64,000 bases of DNA from an uncultured Oscillospiraceae bacterium (GCA_900544375.1 UQUZ01000002.1:1-64000); one strand, 5' to 3'; shown: positions 51,105-59,094, counted from the first letter of the stretch. The notes: a model not told the origin generated them from the sequence alone. Numbers and translations: made by a program.

Positions 51105-51947
51105 TTAAAAGGATTTTGCAAGCCCCTTGCGCAGCGCACGAAATGCATCCTCACGCCCAATTTCGTAGCTTTCCTGCATGCGGCTTGGGTCTTTGCTCAT
51201 CCAGCTTGTGGGCAGGGGGCGACTCGGTGCGATGACAAAGGCGCGCAGATTATGCTCCAGCTGTTCCAACTGTGCGAGGCAGGCGTTATAAACGGTATGG
51301 CGGCGGTCCAGCGTCTGCACCAGCCGGGGATAGCGCCGCAGTAGCCGATGATAGGCGGGACGCATACGCATCGGGCTCTGTCGATAGCCGCGCGGCTGCG
51401 TCAGCACGGCAACGATCTGTTCGCATCCATCGTCCAGCGCCTTCTGCACAGGAATCGGGTCCGCCACGCCGCCGTCCACGCAGGGGATACCGTCGATTTC
51501 CACTGGGCGAGAAATGATGGGAATCGAAGCGGATGCACAGAGCAAGTCACAGTTGTTGGCCAAATACTCCTTGCCAAAATACAGAGCCTGTCCATCCTCG
51601 CAGGAGGTAACGCCGGTATAGAATTCAATTGGGGAGCGCTGGATGGCCTCATAATCGAGCGTGTCCAATGCATTTGGGATTTCATCAAAAATCAGGTCCA
51701 TGCCGAATAGAGAATGCTTACGGATCAGGTTAGAAAGGCTCATGTACCGTTTATCTCCCAAATACTGCGTATTCACACGATAGCCGCGCCCTTTCTGGCC
51801 TGATAGGTAGGAAACAGCATTCGCCGCTCCGGCGGATACTCCCACCGCATAATCTGGAAACAGCTCCTCCTCCATCAATACGTCAAGAACGCCGACTGTG
51901 TAAATTCCACGCAGGCCGCCGCCCTCTAATACCAAACCTGTTTTCAT
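51105..51947 (-). CDS. Patatin-like phospholipase (RssA/YjjU type)
   Basis: The 280-residue protein carries the patatin oxyanion loop GGGLRGIYTVGVLD, the nucleophile elbow GVSAGAANA and the catalytic DGGVADPIP. It is a Ser-Asp dyad lipase of cytoplasmic type. Bacterial relatives are esterases of unknown natural substrate. The ATG at 51947 is chosen because the family begins at MKTGLVLEGGG; the frame continues upstream through the hairpin leader repeat. It is a single gene on the minus strand. Confidence 0.9.
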   Translation of the reverse strand: MKTGLVLEGGGLRGIYTVGVLDVLMEEELFPDYAVGVSAGAANAVSYLSGQKGRGYRVNTQYLGDKRYMSLSNLIRKHSLFGMDLIFDEIPNALDTLDYEAIQRSPIEFYTGVTSCEDGQALYFGKEYLANNCDLLCASASIPIISRPVEIDGIPCVDGGVADPIPVQKALDDGCEQIVAVLTQPRGYRQSPMRMRPAYHRLLRRYPRLVQTLDRRHTVYNACLAQLEQLEHNLRAFVIAPSRPLPTSWMSKDPSRMQESYEIGREDAFRALRKGLAKSF

Positions 51948-52080
51948 TCTGATACCCATTCCTTTCGTACGATTGGTTGCATCATTGCGCGGCTTTGGCG
52001 CAGCTAAAAATTCAATGTATGAAACTTGTTTTCGCACCGCGTTTCATGCTCGAAAAGCAAACGCAGTGCGAAAAAGGAAG
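51948..52080 (-). repeat. Hairpin leader repeat before the patatin-like gene
   Basis: On the minus strand a large imperfect hairpin (TTTTCGCAC and GCGTTT arms near 52039-52075) is followed by CATTGAATTTTTAGCTGCGCC, a decayed second hairpin and CGAAAGGAATGG before the ATG. The CATTGAATTTTT...GCCAAAGCCGC part matches the leader at 39019-39046. Confidence 0.55.
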
Positions 52081-52099
52081 CTTTTAAAGTTTGATAACC

Positions 52100-52675
52100 T
52101 CACAGAAGAATATCGTTCAACGCGCGCTTGGGCACGTGGTGCCGGTCGTTTTCATCCCGGTAGTAATCAGTGGAGCCATCTGGCCCCACGGCGGTGAGCG
52201 CCACTGTTTCATCCGGCTTGCCGATGGCAAGCGCGAGCATCGGCTCGATTTGTGCAGGCAGTTGGAGCAATTCTTTTAACGCGCCCTTTTCAAAGCTGCC
52301 GATCATGCAGCCGCCGAGGCCCTTTTCCGTAGCGGCGAGCAGGATTGTCTGCGCCGCGATGCCAATATCGCGCTGAAACATCGTGGGGGAATCACTGATA
52401 GAACGATCCTGGCAGATAATAATAAATGCCGTGGGCCGGTGCCCTTGCCGCGGCAAATGAAGCTCCTTGAGCTTGCCTGCCCAATGGGTGAGCGGCTGGA
52501 TACGCGATACCGTTTCCGGCTCGTTGGCGGCAAAATATTTCAGCGGCTGCATATTGACACTCGATGCTGTGTAACGCGTGCAATCAATCAATTCCTCCAG
52601 CGTTGCGCGGCTAACGTGGTGGGCTTCGTCATAGCTACGATAGCTGCGGTTTTTTTGCAGTAAATTGATGAGCAT
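52100..52675 (-). CDS. Nitroreductase-family oxidoreductase
   Basis: The 191-residue protein begins with the FMN-binding signature NRSYRSYDEAHHVSRATLEELI and has ASSVNMQPLKYF and GIAAQTILLAATEKGLGGCMIGSF, which is the FMN phosphate region. It is a flavin-dependent reductase, with broad substrates such as nitro compounds or quinones. The ATG follows AAAGGAAGGCG. It is transcribed from the repeat-borne promoter near 53003-53031. Confidence 0.9.
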   Translation of the reverse strand: MLINLLQKNRSYRSYDEAHHVSRATLEELIDCTRYTASSVNMQPLKYFAANEPETVSRIQPLTHWAGKLKELHLPRQGHRPTAFIIICQDRSISDSPTMFQRDIGIAAQTILLAATEKGLGGCMIGSFEKGALKELLQLPAQIEPMLALAIGKPDETVALTAVGPDGSTDYYRDENDRHHVPKRALNDILL

Positions 52676-52753
52676 ACTACGCCTTCCTTTCCGATTTTTC
52701 CGAATTATAATAATAACGCAATTTTTTTAATGCTTTTAAGGTTGAAACTTTAC

Positions 52754-52987
52754 GACCCGTTTGAAGCGTTTCCGCCATTTGCGTAAATCTAACCTCTGCA
52801 AAAAATGGCGTTGCCGCTTCTGCGGCAGGAGGCGTTTTGCGCCGACAGACATTTTTTCAATGCTTCAAACGACCCGTTTGAAGCGTTTCCGCCATTTGCG
52901 TAAATCTAACCTCTGCAAAAAATGGCGTTGCCGCTTCTGCGGCAGGAGGCGTTTTGCGCCGACAGACATTTTTTCAATGCTTCAAAC
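52754..52987 (-). repeat. Perfect tandem duplication, 2 x 117 bp, portable promoter repeat family
   Basis: 52754-52870 and 52871-52987 are identical. Each unit contains two GC-rich hairpins (GGCG/CGCC and TGCCGC/GCGGCA arms, minus strand). At the junction lies a palindrome of CTTCAAACG and CGTTTGAAG around ACC (52864-52884), repeated at 52981-53001. The duplicated unit forms the 5' leader of the nitroreductase transcript. One frame through it is open, but its short peptide has no ribosome site. A third, diverged copy of the hairpin part lies at 58967-59020. Confidence 0.85.
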
Positions 52988-53002
52988 GACCCGTTTGAAG
53001 CT

Positions 53003-53031
53003 ATTATAGCACAATTTTCCTCCACCGTCTA
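53003..53031 (-). promoter_or_regulatory. Promoter of the nitroreductase gene, from portable repeat copy 3
   Basis: On the minus strand TAGACG (53026-53031) and TATAAT (53003-53008) are 17 bases apart. TATAAT is followed directly by AGCTTCAAACG, the start of the palindrome, as in copies 1 and 2. Confidence 0.65.
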
Positions 53032-53137
53032 TTGCGGCGCAGAAGCGAACCATAAAGGCAAGCTTCTGCTGGCAGTTAACGTTTCCGTTTCCGCGGTTAG
53101 CCCCTTTTCACCCCTTTAGAGTATTGGGATTTTTTGC

Positions 53138-53166
53138 TTGACGCAGGTGACAAAAAGGACTACAAT
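53138..53166 (+). promoter_or_regulatory. Promoter of the structured leader RNA
   Basis: TTGACG (53138-53143) and TACAAT (53161-53166) are 17 bases apart. Confidence 0.75.
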
Positions 53167-53172
53167 ACTTCC

Positions 53173-53288
53173 AATTGAGACATGTGGGGCAAGCGGCCTT
53201 CCCCACATCGGGAGGTAGGCGCTTGTAAGCCTGTGAGGTTCCGTCGGCATGAGAAAGGAAAGAACCCATTAGGTGGGTTCTTTTATTA
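53173..53288 (+). ncRNA. Structured leader RNA with terminator before the CaCA antiporter gene
   Basis: From the promoter above, a transcript would begin near 53173. It forms an 8-bp hairpin (ATGTGGGG/CCCCACAT), then a GGGAGGTAGGC...GCCTGTGAGG segment and CCGTCGGCATGAG, and a strong terminator hairpin (53260-53268 with 53274-53282) with T run before the coding region. Leader plus terminator before an ion transporter gene suggests a riboswitch. Parts recall the yybP-ykoY manganese class but its conserved 3' core is not evident, so the class is open. Confidence 0.55.
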
Positions 53289-53344
53289 TATGTTCCACGG
53301 AATGTTTTAGAGGGATTGCTTGGTCGTAGGAAGGAAGAGAAAAT

Positions 53345-54316
53345 ATGCATATTTTTCTGGTCATTCTGTTGTTTGCGGTTGGAATTATTTTAATCGTCAA
53401 GGGCGGGGATTATTTTGTGGATGCGGCATCCTGGATGGCGGAGGTTTCCGGCATCCCGAAGCTGATCGTCGGCGCAACGGTAGTGAGCTTTGCAACAACG
53501 CTGCCGGAGCTGCTGGTTTCCGCTTTTGCGGCCGCACAGGGCAAGGTTGATATGTCGATCGGCAATGCCGTGGGCAGCGTAACGGCAAACCTTGGCCTGA
53601 TTATGGCAATTGCGCTGATTTGTATGCCTACCGTGATCAAGCGCAGGGATTATATGCTCAAATCCTGCCTGATGCTGGGCGCGGCCCTGTTCCTGGTGGT
53701 TTTTGGTGCTGGCGGCGAGCTTGCGCTCATTCCCAGTATTCTGCTTCTGGCGATCTTTATCATTGCCATGGCGGAGAATATCCACGAAGCACGGCTCGGC
53801 ATGCGGGAAGAGGAGCGCGAGGAGGAAGCGGGGCTTAAGCAAAAGCCTGCCGCGAAAGAGATTGCCCTCAATATTGTCAAATTTATCGCCGGTACGGTTG
53901 GCATCGTTTTAGGTGCACAGCTCCTTATTGATAACGGCAGCGAGCTTGCCCGTTTTATCGGTGTGCCCGAGCGGATTATCGGCGTTACGATCATTGCAAT
54001 CGGCACATCGCTCCCGGAGCTGGTAACGACCATTACCGCAATTGCAAAAAAACAGGCCTCCCTCTCCGTGGGCAATATCATCGGCGCCAATATTATCGAT
54101 CTGACGCTGATCCTTCCGATTTCCGCCATGATTTATGGCGGCGGGCTTCCGGTTTCCCGCCAGGTTGCCATGATGGATCTTCCAGCCTGCCTGCTGGTGG
54201 GCTGCATTGCTGTGATCCCGGCTTTGATCTCCAAAAAATTCCGCCGCTCGCAGGGCATTGTGCTTTTGTTTACATATGCCGCTTATGTTGTGCTCACCTG
54301 TTCTGGTTTGCTTTGA
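53345..54316 (+). CDS. Calcium/sodium antiporter (CaCA family, YrbG-like)
   Basis: The 323-residue membrane protein has ten or so helices in two repeats. Each repeat holds the alpha motif: IVGATVVSFATTLPELLVSAFAA...GNAVGS and IIGVTIIAIGTSLPELVTTITA...GNIIGAN. The paired SLPE/TLPE motifs bind the cation. It exports calcium (or a related divalent ion) in exchange for sodium or protons. The central acidic loop (REEEREEEAGLK) separates the halves. AAGGAAGAG lies before the ATG. The structured leader suggests ion-dependent expression. Confidence 0.93.
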   Translation: MHIFLVILLFAVGIILIVKGGDYFVDAASWMAEVSGIPKLIVGATVVSFATTLPELLVSAFAAAQGKVDMSIGNAVGSVTANLGLIMAIALICMPTVIKRRDYMLKSCLMLGAALFLVVFGAGGELALIPSILLLAIFIIAMAENIHEARLGMREEEREEEAGLKQKPAAKEIALNIVKFIAGTVGIVLGAQLLIDNGSELARFIGVPERIIGVTIIAIGTSLPELVTTITAIAKKQASLSVGNIIGANIIDLTLILPISAMIYGGGLPVSRQVAMMDLPACLLVGCIAVIPALISKKFRRSQGIVLLFTYAAYVVLTCSGLL

Positions 54317-54381
54317 GGCCGCGGCAGGTTTGCTCCGCTGTGCGGCGTGTAAAAAAGCAAACCCTATCGAATGAAAAACTG

Positions 54382-54419
54382 AGCCGGCCATTCTATTTGG
54401 AATGGCCGGCTGTATTTTT
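54382..54419. terminator. Bidirectional terminator between antiporter gene and mreB
   Basis: A 12-bp perfect GC-rich stem (54382-54393 with 54400-54411) followed by T run. It lies between convergent genes. Confidence 0.88.
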
Positions 54420-54423
54420 CCCT

Positions 54424-55458
54424 TTAGTCTTTTATACCTACGATTTCCTCACGCGATTTGAAAATGTAACCGTTGTCCGCCAAAACATTCATATCCTTCA
54501 ATGCGGCGCCAGTGCCCTTCACCACACAGTGGAGCGGGTCATCTGCCACGCGGGCGCGGATCCCCGTGCGCTTTTGCACCATTGTATCCATTCCGTAGAG
54601 CAGTGCTCCACCGCCGGTTAGGATAATGCCCTGCGTTGCAATATCGCTCACAAGCTCTGGCGGCGTAACCTCCAAAATGCTGCGCACAGCCTCAAATAAA
54701 TCATCCAGCAGATCGCAGATTGCTTCATATACCTCTGTGGAGGAGATTTCAAAGCTCTCCGGCATGCCGGTGATATAGTTCTTGCCCTTGGCAATCATCG
54801 CCACTTCTTCCTCCCGGATATAGGCACAGCCGATTTGCTTTTTGATTTCCTCGGCCGTCCGCTCGCCAATGGTCACATTTTTATAGGTTTTTATATAGCG
54901 CATGATTGCTTCATCAAACTCATTGCCCGCAATCCGGACAGAGCCGGATATCGCAATGCTTCCCATTGTGATCACCGCAATATCGGTGGTACCGCCGCCC
55001 ATATCGACGATCATCGTGCCATAAGGGTGGTGGATATCAATACCGGCGCCAATGGCTGCTGCGAGCGGCTCTTCGATCAGGCAGGCCATGCCTGCGCCGG
55101 AGGCCGTAGCCACATCAAGGATCGTCCTTTTTTCCAGATTGGTCACGGAGCTTGGCATGCAAACGATCACATGCGGCTTGAAAATCCGGTTTCCACAAAT
55201 TTTTTGAATGTAGTGCTGCAACATTTTTTCTGTCATGGGGAAATCGGAAACAACACCGTCCTTCAAAGGCCGAATGACGGAAATGGATTCTGGATTGCGG
55301 CCAATCATCCGGTAGGCGGGCTCGCCTACCGCAATCATTTCGCCGCCCCGGGTGTTGCAGGCAATGACGGAGGGCTCCGTCAGGACGATGCCGCGGCCCT
55401 CTACATAGATCATAACAGAGCTGGTTCCCAAATCGATCCCCACGCCTAATCCGAACAT
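54424..55458 (-). CDS. mreB: Rod-shape-determining protein, MreB family
   Basis: The 344-residue actin homologue has phosphate 1 motif GVGIDLGTSSVMIYVEG, phosphate 2 MIVDMGGGTTDIAVI, and the adenosine motif IILTGGGALLYGMD. It polymerises under the membrane and guides wall synthesis. GGAGGTGAG precedes the ATG. It stands without mreC/mreD, as in paralogues such as Mbl or MreBH, so it may be an accessory copy. Confidence 0.94.
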   Translation of the reverse strand: MFGLGVGIDLGTSSVMIYVEGRGIVLTEPSVIACNTRGGEMIAVGEPAYRMIGRNPESISVIRPLKDGVVSDFPMTEKMLQHYIQKICGNRIFKPHVIVCMPSSVTNLEKRTILDVATASGAGMACLIEEPLAAAIGAGIDIHHPYGTMIVDMGGGTTDIAVITMGSIAISGSVRIAGNEFDEAIMRYIKTYKNVTIGERTAEEIKKQIGCAYIREEEVAMIAKGKNYITGMPESFEISSTEVYEAICDLLDDLFEAVRSILEVTPPELVSDIATQGIILTGGGALLYGMDTMVQKRTGIRARVADDPLHCVVKGTGAALKDMNVLADNGYIFKSREEIVGIKD

Positions 55459-55564
55459 GTCCTCACCTCCGCAAACTCCTGTTTTACAAGGGTATCTTTA
55501 TTAGATTATACGAATGCTCGGTATTTGTCAAATGAGATCTGTCGAACGGGTTAAAATCCAAACA

Positions 55565-55760
55565 ATCAAAAGCCCTTCAATCATCCTGTGACTGAAGGGC
55601 ATGCCAGCTATAGAATCCCCGCCATGCCGGGAACGGCGATTAATAACCTGCCTCAAAAAGCAGGTGAGTGCCTGCCCTCCGGTTTCTCGCTCCCTTCTTC
55701 CAGCCAGAGGCCGGGAGGTCTGCAATCTGCCGGCGGAGCAAAGCTCTCTATTAGAATGTG
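55565..55760 (-). ncRNA. Structured intergenic RNA candidate before mreB
   Basis: On the minus strand, a run of GC-rich hairpins (including ACCTGC/GCAGGT near 55640-55665) ends in a terminator (55572-55579 with 55593-55600, then TTTT). It lies in the 383-base gap between DUF1292 and mreB, with no open frame that I trust. A -10-like TATTAT lies near 55768, but the -35 is poor. It may be a small RNA, a leader of mreB or a 3' extension of the upstream gene. Confidence 0.35.
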
Positions 55761-55841
55761 TTGGGTTATAATAGCCGTAGTGATCGAACAGGGCAGGGAA
55801 GAATGCTCTTTTTCAAAAGCGATGTGATGCGGAGCGGGTCG

Positions 55842-56147
55842 CTACTCTTCATCCTCTAAATCGATTTCAAAAAGATCTTGCAGGCGGTCTTCAAAAACGC
55901 GTGCAATCTCCGCAAATTCGGCGTCGTCCTCAATCGGGTAGAGAAAGGTTTCTCCGCCTTCCTCACGGACCTTAACAATAATCAGCTCACCGTCGTTTTC
56001 CAACAGCTCCTCAGAATCTTCATAGGAGGGCATCAGAGCAATATAACGGTCTGTATCGGTTTCAATCCGGTCGAGCTCTTCAAAAACATGCTCTGTGCCG
56101 TCGTCATCGGTCACGGTCAAAATGTTAGGGCTGTATGAATCATCCAT
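55842..56147 (-). CDS. DUF1292 protein (YrzB-like)
   Basis: The 101-residue acidic protein shows the DUF1292 pattern: ILTVTDDDGTEHVFEELDRIE, then YIALMPSYEDSEELLENDGELIIVKV, and a very acidic tail (DRLQDLFEIDLEDEE). The family is widespread in Firmicutes, often near the Holliday-junction resolvase YqgF and a small IreB-type gene, which are not here; function is unknown. The ATG at 56147 begins at the conserved region; the longer frame is an implausible hydrophobic extension. Confidence 0.88.
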   Translation of the reverse strand: MDDSYSPNILTVTDDDGTEHVFEELDRIETDTDRYIALMPSYEDSEELLENDGELIIVKVREEGGETFLYPIEDDAEFAEIARVFEDRLQDLFEIDLEDEE

Positions 56148-56344
56148 TCGAATGGCCCACGCCTTTCTTTTATTTTGTATTACCATTGTAGCGTTTTGTA
56201 TGCAGTTCGTCAACAGGTTTTTCGCATACCGCACGCAGGAAATCTTTTGCGGCGGTATGGAGGATGCGAAAAAAGGGCGATAGAGGGCGAAAAAAATAGA
56301 TGTGATAAAACGATAAAAAAAACACAAGATTATTAAAAAAAGTG

Positions 56345-56372
56345 TTGACAATCCCAAATGATGTGCTATAAT
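56345..56372 (+). promoter_or_regulatory. Strong promoter before the long non-coding unit
   Basis: Perfect TTGACA (56345-56350) and TATAAT (56367-56372) are 16 bases apart. It is among the best matches to consensus in the window. Confidence 0.85.
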
Positions 56373-56480
56373 GAAGATGCAGAAAGGAAATTGAAAGATA
56401 TAGTAAAGATCGATGAGGTTTCGATCTGCGGGCGCCGGGCCAGTATTGCAGGCGCTAATTCAAGAGGGGAGGCGGTTCCA

Positions 56481-56546
56481 ATGTACAGTGAAGATCAACC
56501 GGGCTCGTTCGTTGCCCGCCGCCAGGTTCTCGCAGCATCCATCTAA
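56481..56546 (+). CDS. Possible 21-residue peptide inside the long RNA unit
   Basis: The frame starts with an ATG eight bases after GGGGAGG and encodes MYSEDQPGSFVARRQVLAAS plus one residue. The ribosome site is good and it is the only frame in the unit with one. It could be a leader peptide that controls the downstream RNA or a small protein in its own right. I do not recognise it. Confidence 0.35.
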   Translation: MYSEDQPGSFVARRQVLAASI

Positions 56547-56895
56547 ATTAACGAGGGAAAGAAGAGCAGGCCTTTTTCGCGTATATTCTTTCAGGTAAAA
56601 GGGAAATTTCTTCCACAAAAAATTGGAGTTGATCCGGCAAGGCGATCATTCCGGCCGGGATCAGGAAGGTGGAAGAAAAGAAGCCAGAAAACAAATTCCT
56701 GATTGAAAGAAAATAAGGAATTGATATTTAGCAATTGGCCTGAGTCATTCCAAAACAGATCGTTTTACGGTAATATAATTAGTAGAAAAGCGATGGCGGC
56801 GGGTAATGTTTCACTCGGTGAAAAGCAGCAGAGGTTGCGCAATGTTTCGCTTTGATGTTTTTCAATCAAACAAAAAGTAAATAAGGAAGAAATCG

Positions 56896-56935
56896 TGCGG
56901 TGCAAAAGGGTGCGTTCTTTTTGCACCGCATTTTT
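56896..56935 (+). terminator. Terminator of the long RNA unit
   Basis: A 12-bp perfect stem (56896-56907 with 56919-56930) is followed by five T. It separates the unit from secG. Confidence 0.88.
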
Positions 56936-57056
56936 ATTGCACGCCGAAATAGAGGCGGGTGGGATGGCTGCTGGTATTTGTATCGAAATAGCACCGTGCG
57001 CTGCCGGTAAAAAATCCTTCTTTTTTGTAGTTTTTAATCCGCTTGGTAAAAAGAAC

Positions 57057-57085
57057 TTGCTTTTTTCGATATCGTGTGCTAAACT
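57057..57085 (+). promoter_or_regulatory. Promoter of secG
   Basis: TTGCTT (57057-57062) and TAAACT (57080-57085) are 17 bases apart, 38 bases before the start codon. Confidence 0.6.
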
Positions 57086-57122
57086 AATTCGGTAAATTAG
57101 TAATGAACGGAGGATTTTTTCC

Positions 57123-57374
57123 ATGTCCGCACTTCAGATTATTTTAGGCGTTTTGTTGATCATCTCTTCTATTTTGATTATCGTGGTAGTTCTGTTGCAG
57201 GAAAGCCGTTCTTCCGGCCTCTCTGGTGCAATTGCAGGTGGTGCGGAAACGTTCTTTGGCAAGAATAAGGGCCGCACGATTGAAGCAAAGCTCGCAAAGT
57301 GGACAAAGTATATTTCCATTGCTTTTTTCATCATTGCCCTTGCAGGCACGCTGCTGCTGTTTTTTATTAAGTAA
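57123..57374 (+). CDS. secG: Preprotein translocase subunit SecG
   Basis: The 83-residue protein has two membrane helices (IILGVLLIISSILIIVVVLL and YISIAFFIIALAGTLLLFF) with the conserved loop QESRSSGLSGAIAGGAETFFGKNKGR between them. That is the SecG pattern. It helps the SecYEG channel export proteins. CGGAGG lies before the ATG. In many Firmicutes secG is followed by rnr and smpB; here it is alone with its own terminator. Confidence 0.95.
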   Translation: MSALQIILGVLLIISSILIIVVVLLQESRSSGLSGAIAGGAETFFGKNKGRTIEAKLAKWTKYISIAFFIIALAGTLLLFFIK

Positions 57375-57397
57375 AAAAGAACACTACAGTAAAAATC

Positions 57398-57436
57398 AAA
57401 ACCGCCTCGCTGTTTTTACGGCAAGGCGGTTTTTTA
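57398..57436 (+). terminator. Terminator of secG
   Basis: A 10-bp stem (57398-57407 with 57424-57433) followed by T run. Genes converge here. Confidence 0.85.
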
Positions 57437-57503
57437 TTGCAGTAGATTGTTGATCCGCACGTGATTTGATGGGGTAATCGATCGTAGCACCTTGTGCTTG
57501 GTT

Positions 57504-58874
57504 TTATAGAAATGCGGTACCAATTCTTCCTTTTTCCTGTTCGAAGGTGATAGAAACCCAGCAGAACAGCGCGGCGCAGAACACATCCGGCATCAGTGTC
57601 GCGATCAGCCAGATACGCAGCCGCTGTTGCTCGCTGATTCGGCCCTCCAGCAAAATCTGCATGGCATAAACGGTCAAAAGCCGTTTATCCCATCCTGTGA
57701 TAGCCGTTTTGAGCAGCTCCAAGCTGAGGCCGCGGTCAAGCACCCGGCCAAAATTGCGGATTTCGTCCGCATGCTCCTCCATCAGGCTGGCGTGGACGAG
57801 ATCAATCACCTGTTTTGTCATCCCGGCAAAGGTGTAAATTTCACGCGGATCAAGCCCAAAAATCTCTGCCGCGCATTCCGCACAGGAGAGCACGTCGGCT
57901 CGGTATAGGAAGGGGCCTTCCTCTGTTTTTTCCAGATGTGAGATCACGTTTTGCCGCCCTGAGCGCTCAAAACGGGCGGCAGAGGGCAGGGCGGAAAATA
58001 GCTGGGAGAATTTGCGATGGCAAAGGATCTCCTGCGCTCTGGTCTGATATTTTTCATTTTTTTGAAAGGAGTAGTAGGAGCCATCTAGCAGGCCAAAGCA
58101 TTTGCAGGTATCCAGATAGCCCTGCCGCATATTCTGCCGGGAGATCTCCTGATCAAACAGAAGCATCGCGCCGGGCTGACCATTGTTGAAGGGGCGTTTG
58201 TTATGGATATAATGGATCAGTGCGCGGTCATCCCGCAGCGTTGGCTGGTGGGATAGCCCGCCGCTGATATCTACCACGGCAACCTCCGTAGCCCCTGCGT
58301 TGACCGCCATCTGGACGGGCATATTATCGGAATAACCACCGTCTACAAATTTGACGTTGCCAATTTGATAGGATTTCATAAATGGGAAGCAGGCCGCGCT
58401 CGCCAGCACATAATCCGCCGCTTCCCCCTCCGGGATTTCCTCAATGAAAAGTTCAACCGCTTTGATCGGAGAAAAGCGTGTGGTTACAAGGCCAAAGCGG
58501 ATGGGGGAGTGCCGCAGTGCATCCTCATCCATAAGAGATTTCACAAGCTCTTGCAATGGCGAAATATCGGCTCCGCCGTTGCGCAGTACCTCTCTGGCCA
58601 GGCGTTTGAAGAGCGTTTCTGGCGGTAAATTCTGTGCCTGTGTATCCTCCACAAACTGTGAGAAGACCCGGTTCATGCTCATGTTCTCCCAAATGGAACG
58701 TGCGTCCTCATATTTGCCGAGCGCCATGAGCGCGCCGTTGAGCGCACCTACGGAGGTGCCGGTTACAAGATCAGGCTCAAAGCCGATTTCACGCAGTGCC
58801 TTCCACGCACCGATTTGGTATCCGCCTTTTGCGCCGCCGCCGCTGAAAACAACCGCCCGTTTTACTGATGTCAA
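57504..58874 (-). CDS. Large patatin-like phospholipase with C-terminal extension
   Basis: Residues about 1-220 are the patatin domain: VVFSGGGAKGGYQIGAW, the nucleophile elbow GTSVGALNGAL and VDGGYSDNMPV. Another 230 residues follow, helical and ending in a hydrophobic stretch (MPDVFCAALFCWVSITF), which may bind membranes. It should hydrolyse lipid esters inside the cell. I place the start at a TTG at 58874, six bases after GGAGGTG. The ATG at 58889 is part of that ribosome site (ATGGAGGTG), as at rsgA. The promoter is the repeat-borne one near 59066. Length is about 456 residues. Confidence 0.88.
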   Translation of the reverse strand: MTSVKRAVVFSGGGAKGGYQIGAWKALREIGFEPDLVTGTSVGALNGALMALGKYEDARSIWENMSMNRVFSQFVEDTQAQNLPPETLFKRLAREVLRNGGADISPLQELVKSLMDEDALRHSPIRFGLVTTRFSPIKAVELFIEEIPEGEAADYVLASAACFPFMKSYQIGNVKFVDGGYSDNMPVQMAVNAGATEVAVVDISGGLSHQPTLRDDRALIHYIHNKRPFNNGQPGAMLLFDQEISRQNMRQGYLDTCKCFGLLDGSYYSFQKNEKYQTRAQEILCHRKFSQLFSALPSAARFERSGRQNVISHLEKTEEGPFLYRADVLSCAECAAEIFGLDPREIYTFAGMTKQVIDLVHASLMEEHADEIRNFGRVLDRGLSLELLKTAITGWDKRLLTVYAMQILLEGRISEQQRLRIWLIATLMPDVFCAALFCWVSITFEQEKGRIGTAFL

Positions 58875-58966
58875 GCTGAACACCTCCATTTGTTGTCTAT
58901 AGAAAGCAGGCTGGTGATATATCTTTAGCCCGCAAACTGTACGCACAAAGCCAGCCTCTGCAAAAA

Positions 58967-59094
58967 ATGGCGTTGCCGATTTGCGGCAGGAGGCGATTTG
59001 CGCCGACAGGCATTTCTAATGCATCCAAGTTTCAAAGCTTGAAACTTTGCGACCCGTTTGATGCTATTGTATCACATTTTTACAGCTGCAAGAA
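58967..59094 (-). repeat. Portable promoter repeat, copy 4, with hairpin part
   Basis: On the minus strand a weak -35 (TTCTTG, 59089-59094) and TACAAT (59066-59071) are 17 bases apart. They are followed by AGCATCAAACGGGTCGC, then a palindrome with 9-bp arms AAGTTTCAA/TTGAAACTT, then the same GC-rich hairpins as in the 117-bp tandem copies. It forms the leader of the patatin gene downstream. The rest of the gap 59095-59370 has only the promoter of the next operon. Confidence 0.7.

Larger units (their letters stand above)
56379..56936 (+). ncRNA. Candidate long structured RNA of about 560 nt
   Basis: A unit from the strong promoter (start near 56379) to a terminator ends at 56936 without any open frame above 61 codons. 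It contains several inverted repeats: AGATCGA/TCGATCT (56407-56427), GCGCC/GGCGC (56432-56455), a 10-bp perfect stem TTTCTTCCAC/GTGGAAGAAA (56607-56616 with 56669-56678) and AATTCCT/AGGAATT near 56700-56725. I do not see the conserved cores of tmRNA, RNase P or SRP RNA. It may be a large structured RNA with an embedded 21-codon frame. Confidence 0.45.

Noticed and set aside
52754..52987. CRISPR array
   Set aside because: Only two units, 117 bp each, with no distinct spacers and no cas genes nearby.
52761..53009. 82-codon frame within the 117-bp tandem repeat
   Set aside because: It arises because the repeat unit (117) is a multiple of three. The product is a repeated basic peptide without ribosome site; the DNA is better explained as a regulatory leader.
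53173..53288. SRP RNA or 6S RNA
   Set aside because: The conserved SRP tetraloop region and the 6S open-bubble arrangement could not be found. Left as an unassigned structured leader.
56379..56936. tmRNA or RNase P RNA
   Set aside because: No tRNA-like end with CCA, no tag frame ending in Ala-Ala and no RNase P core motif were found.
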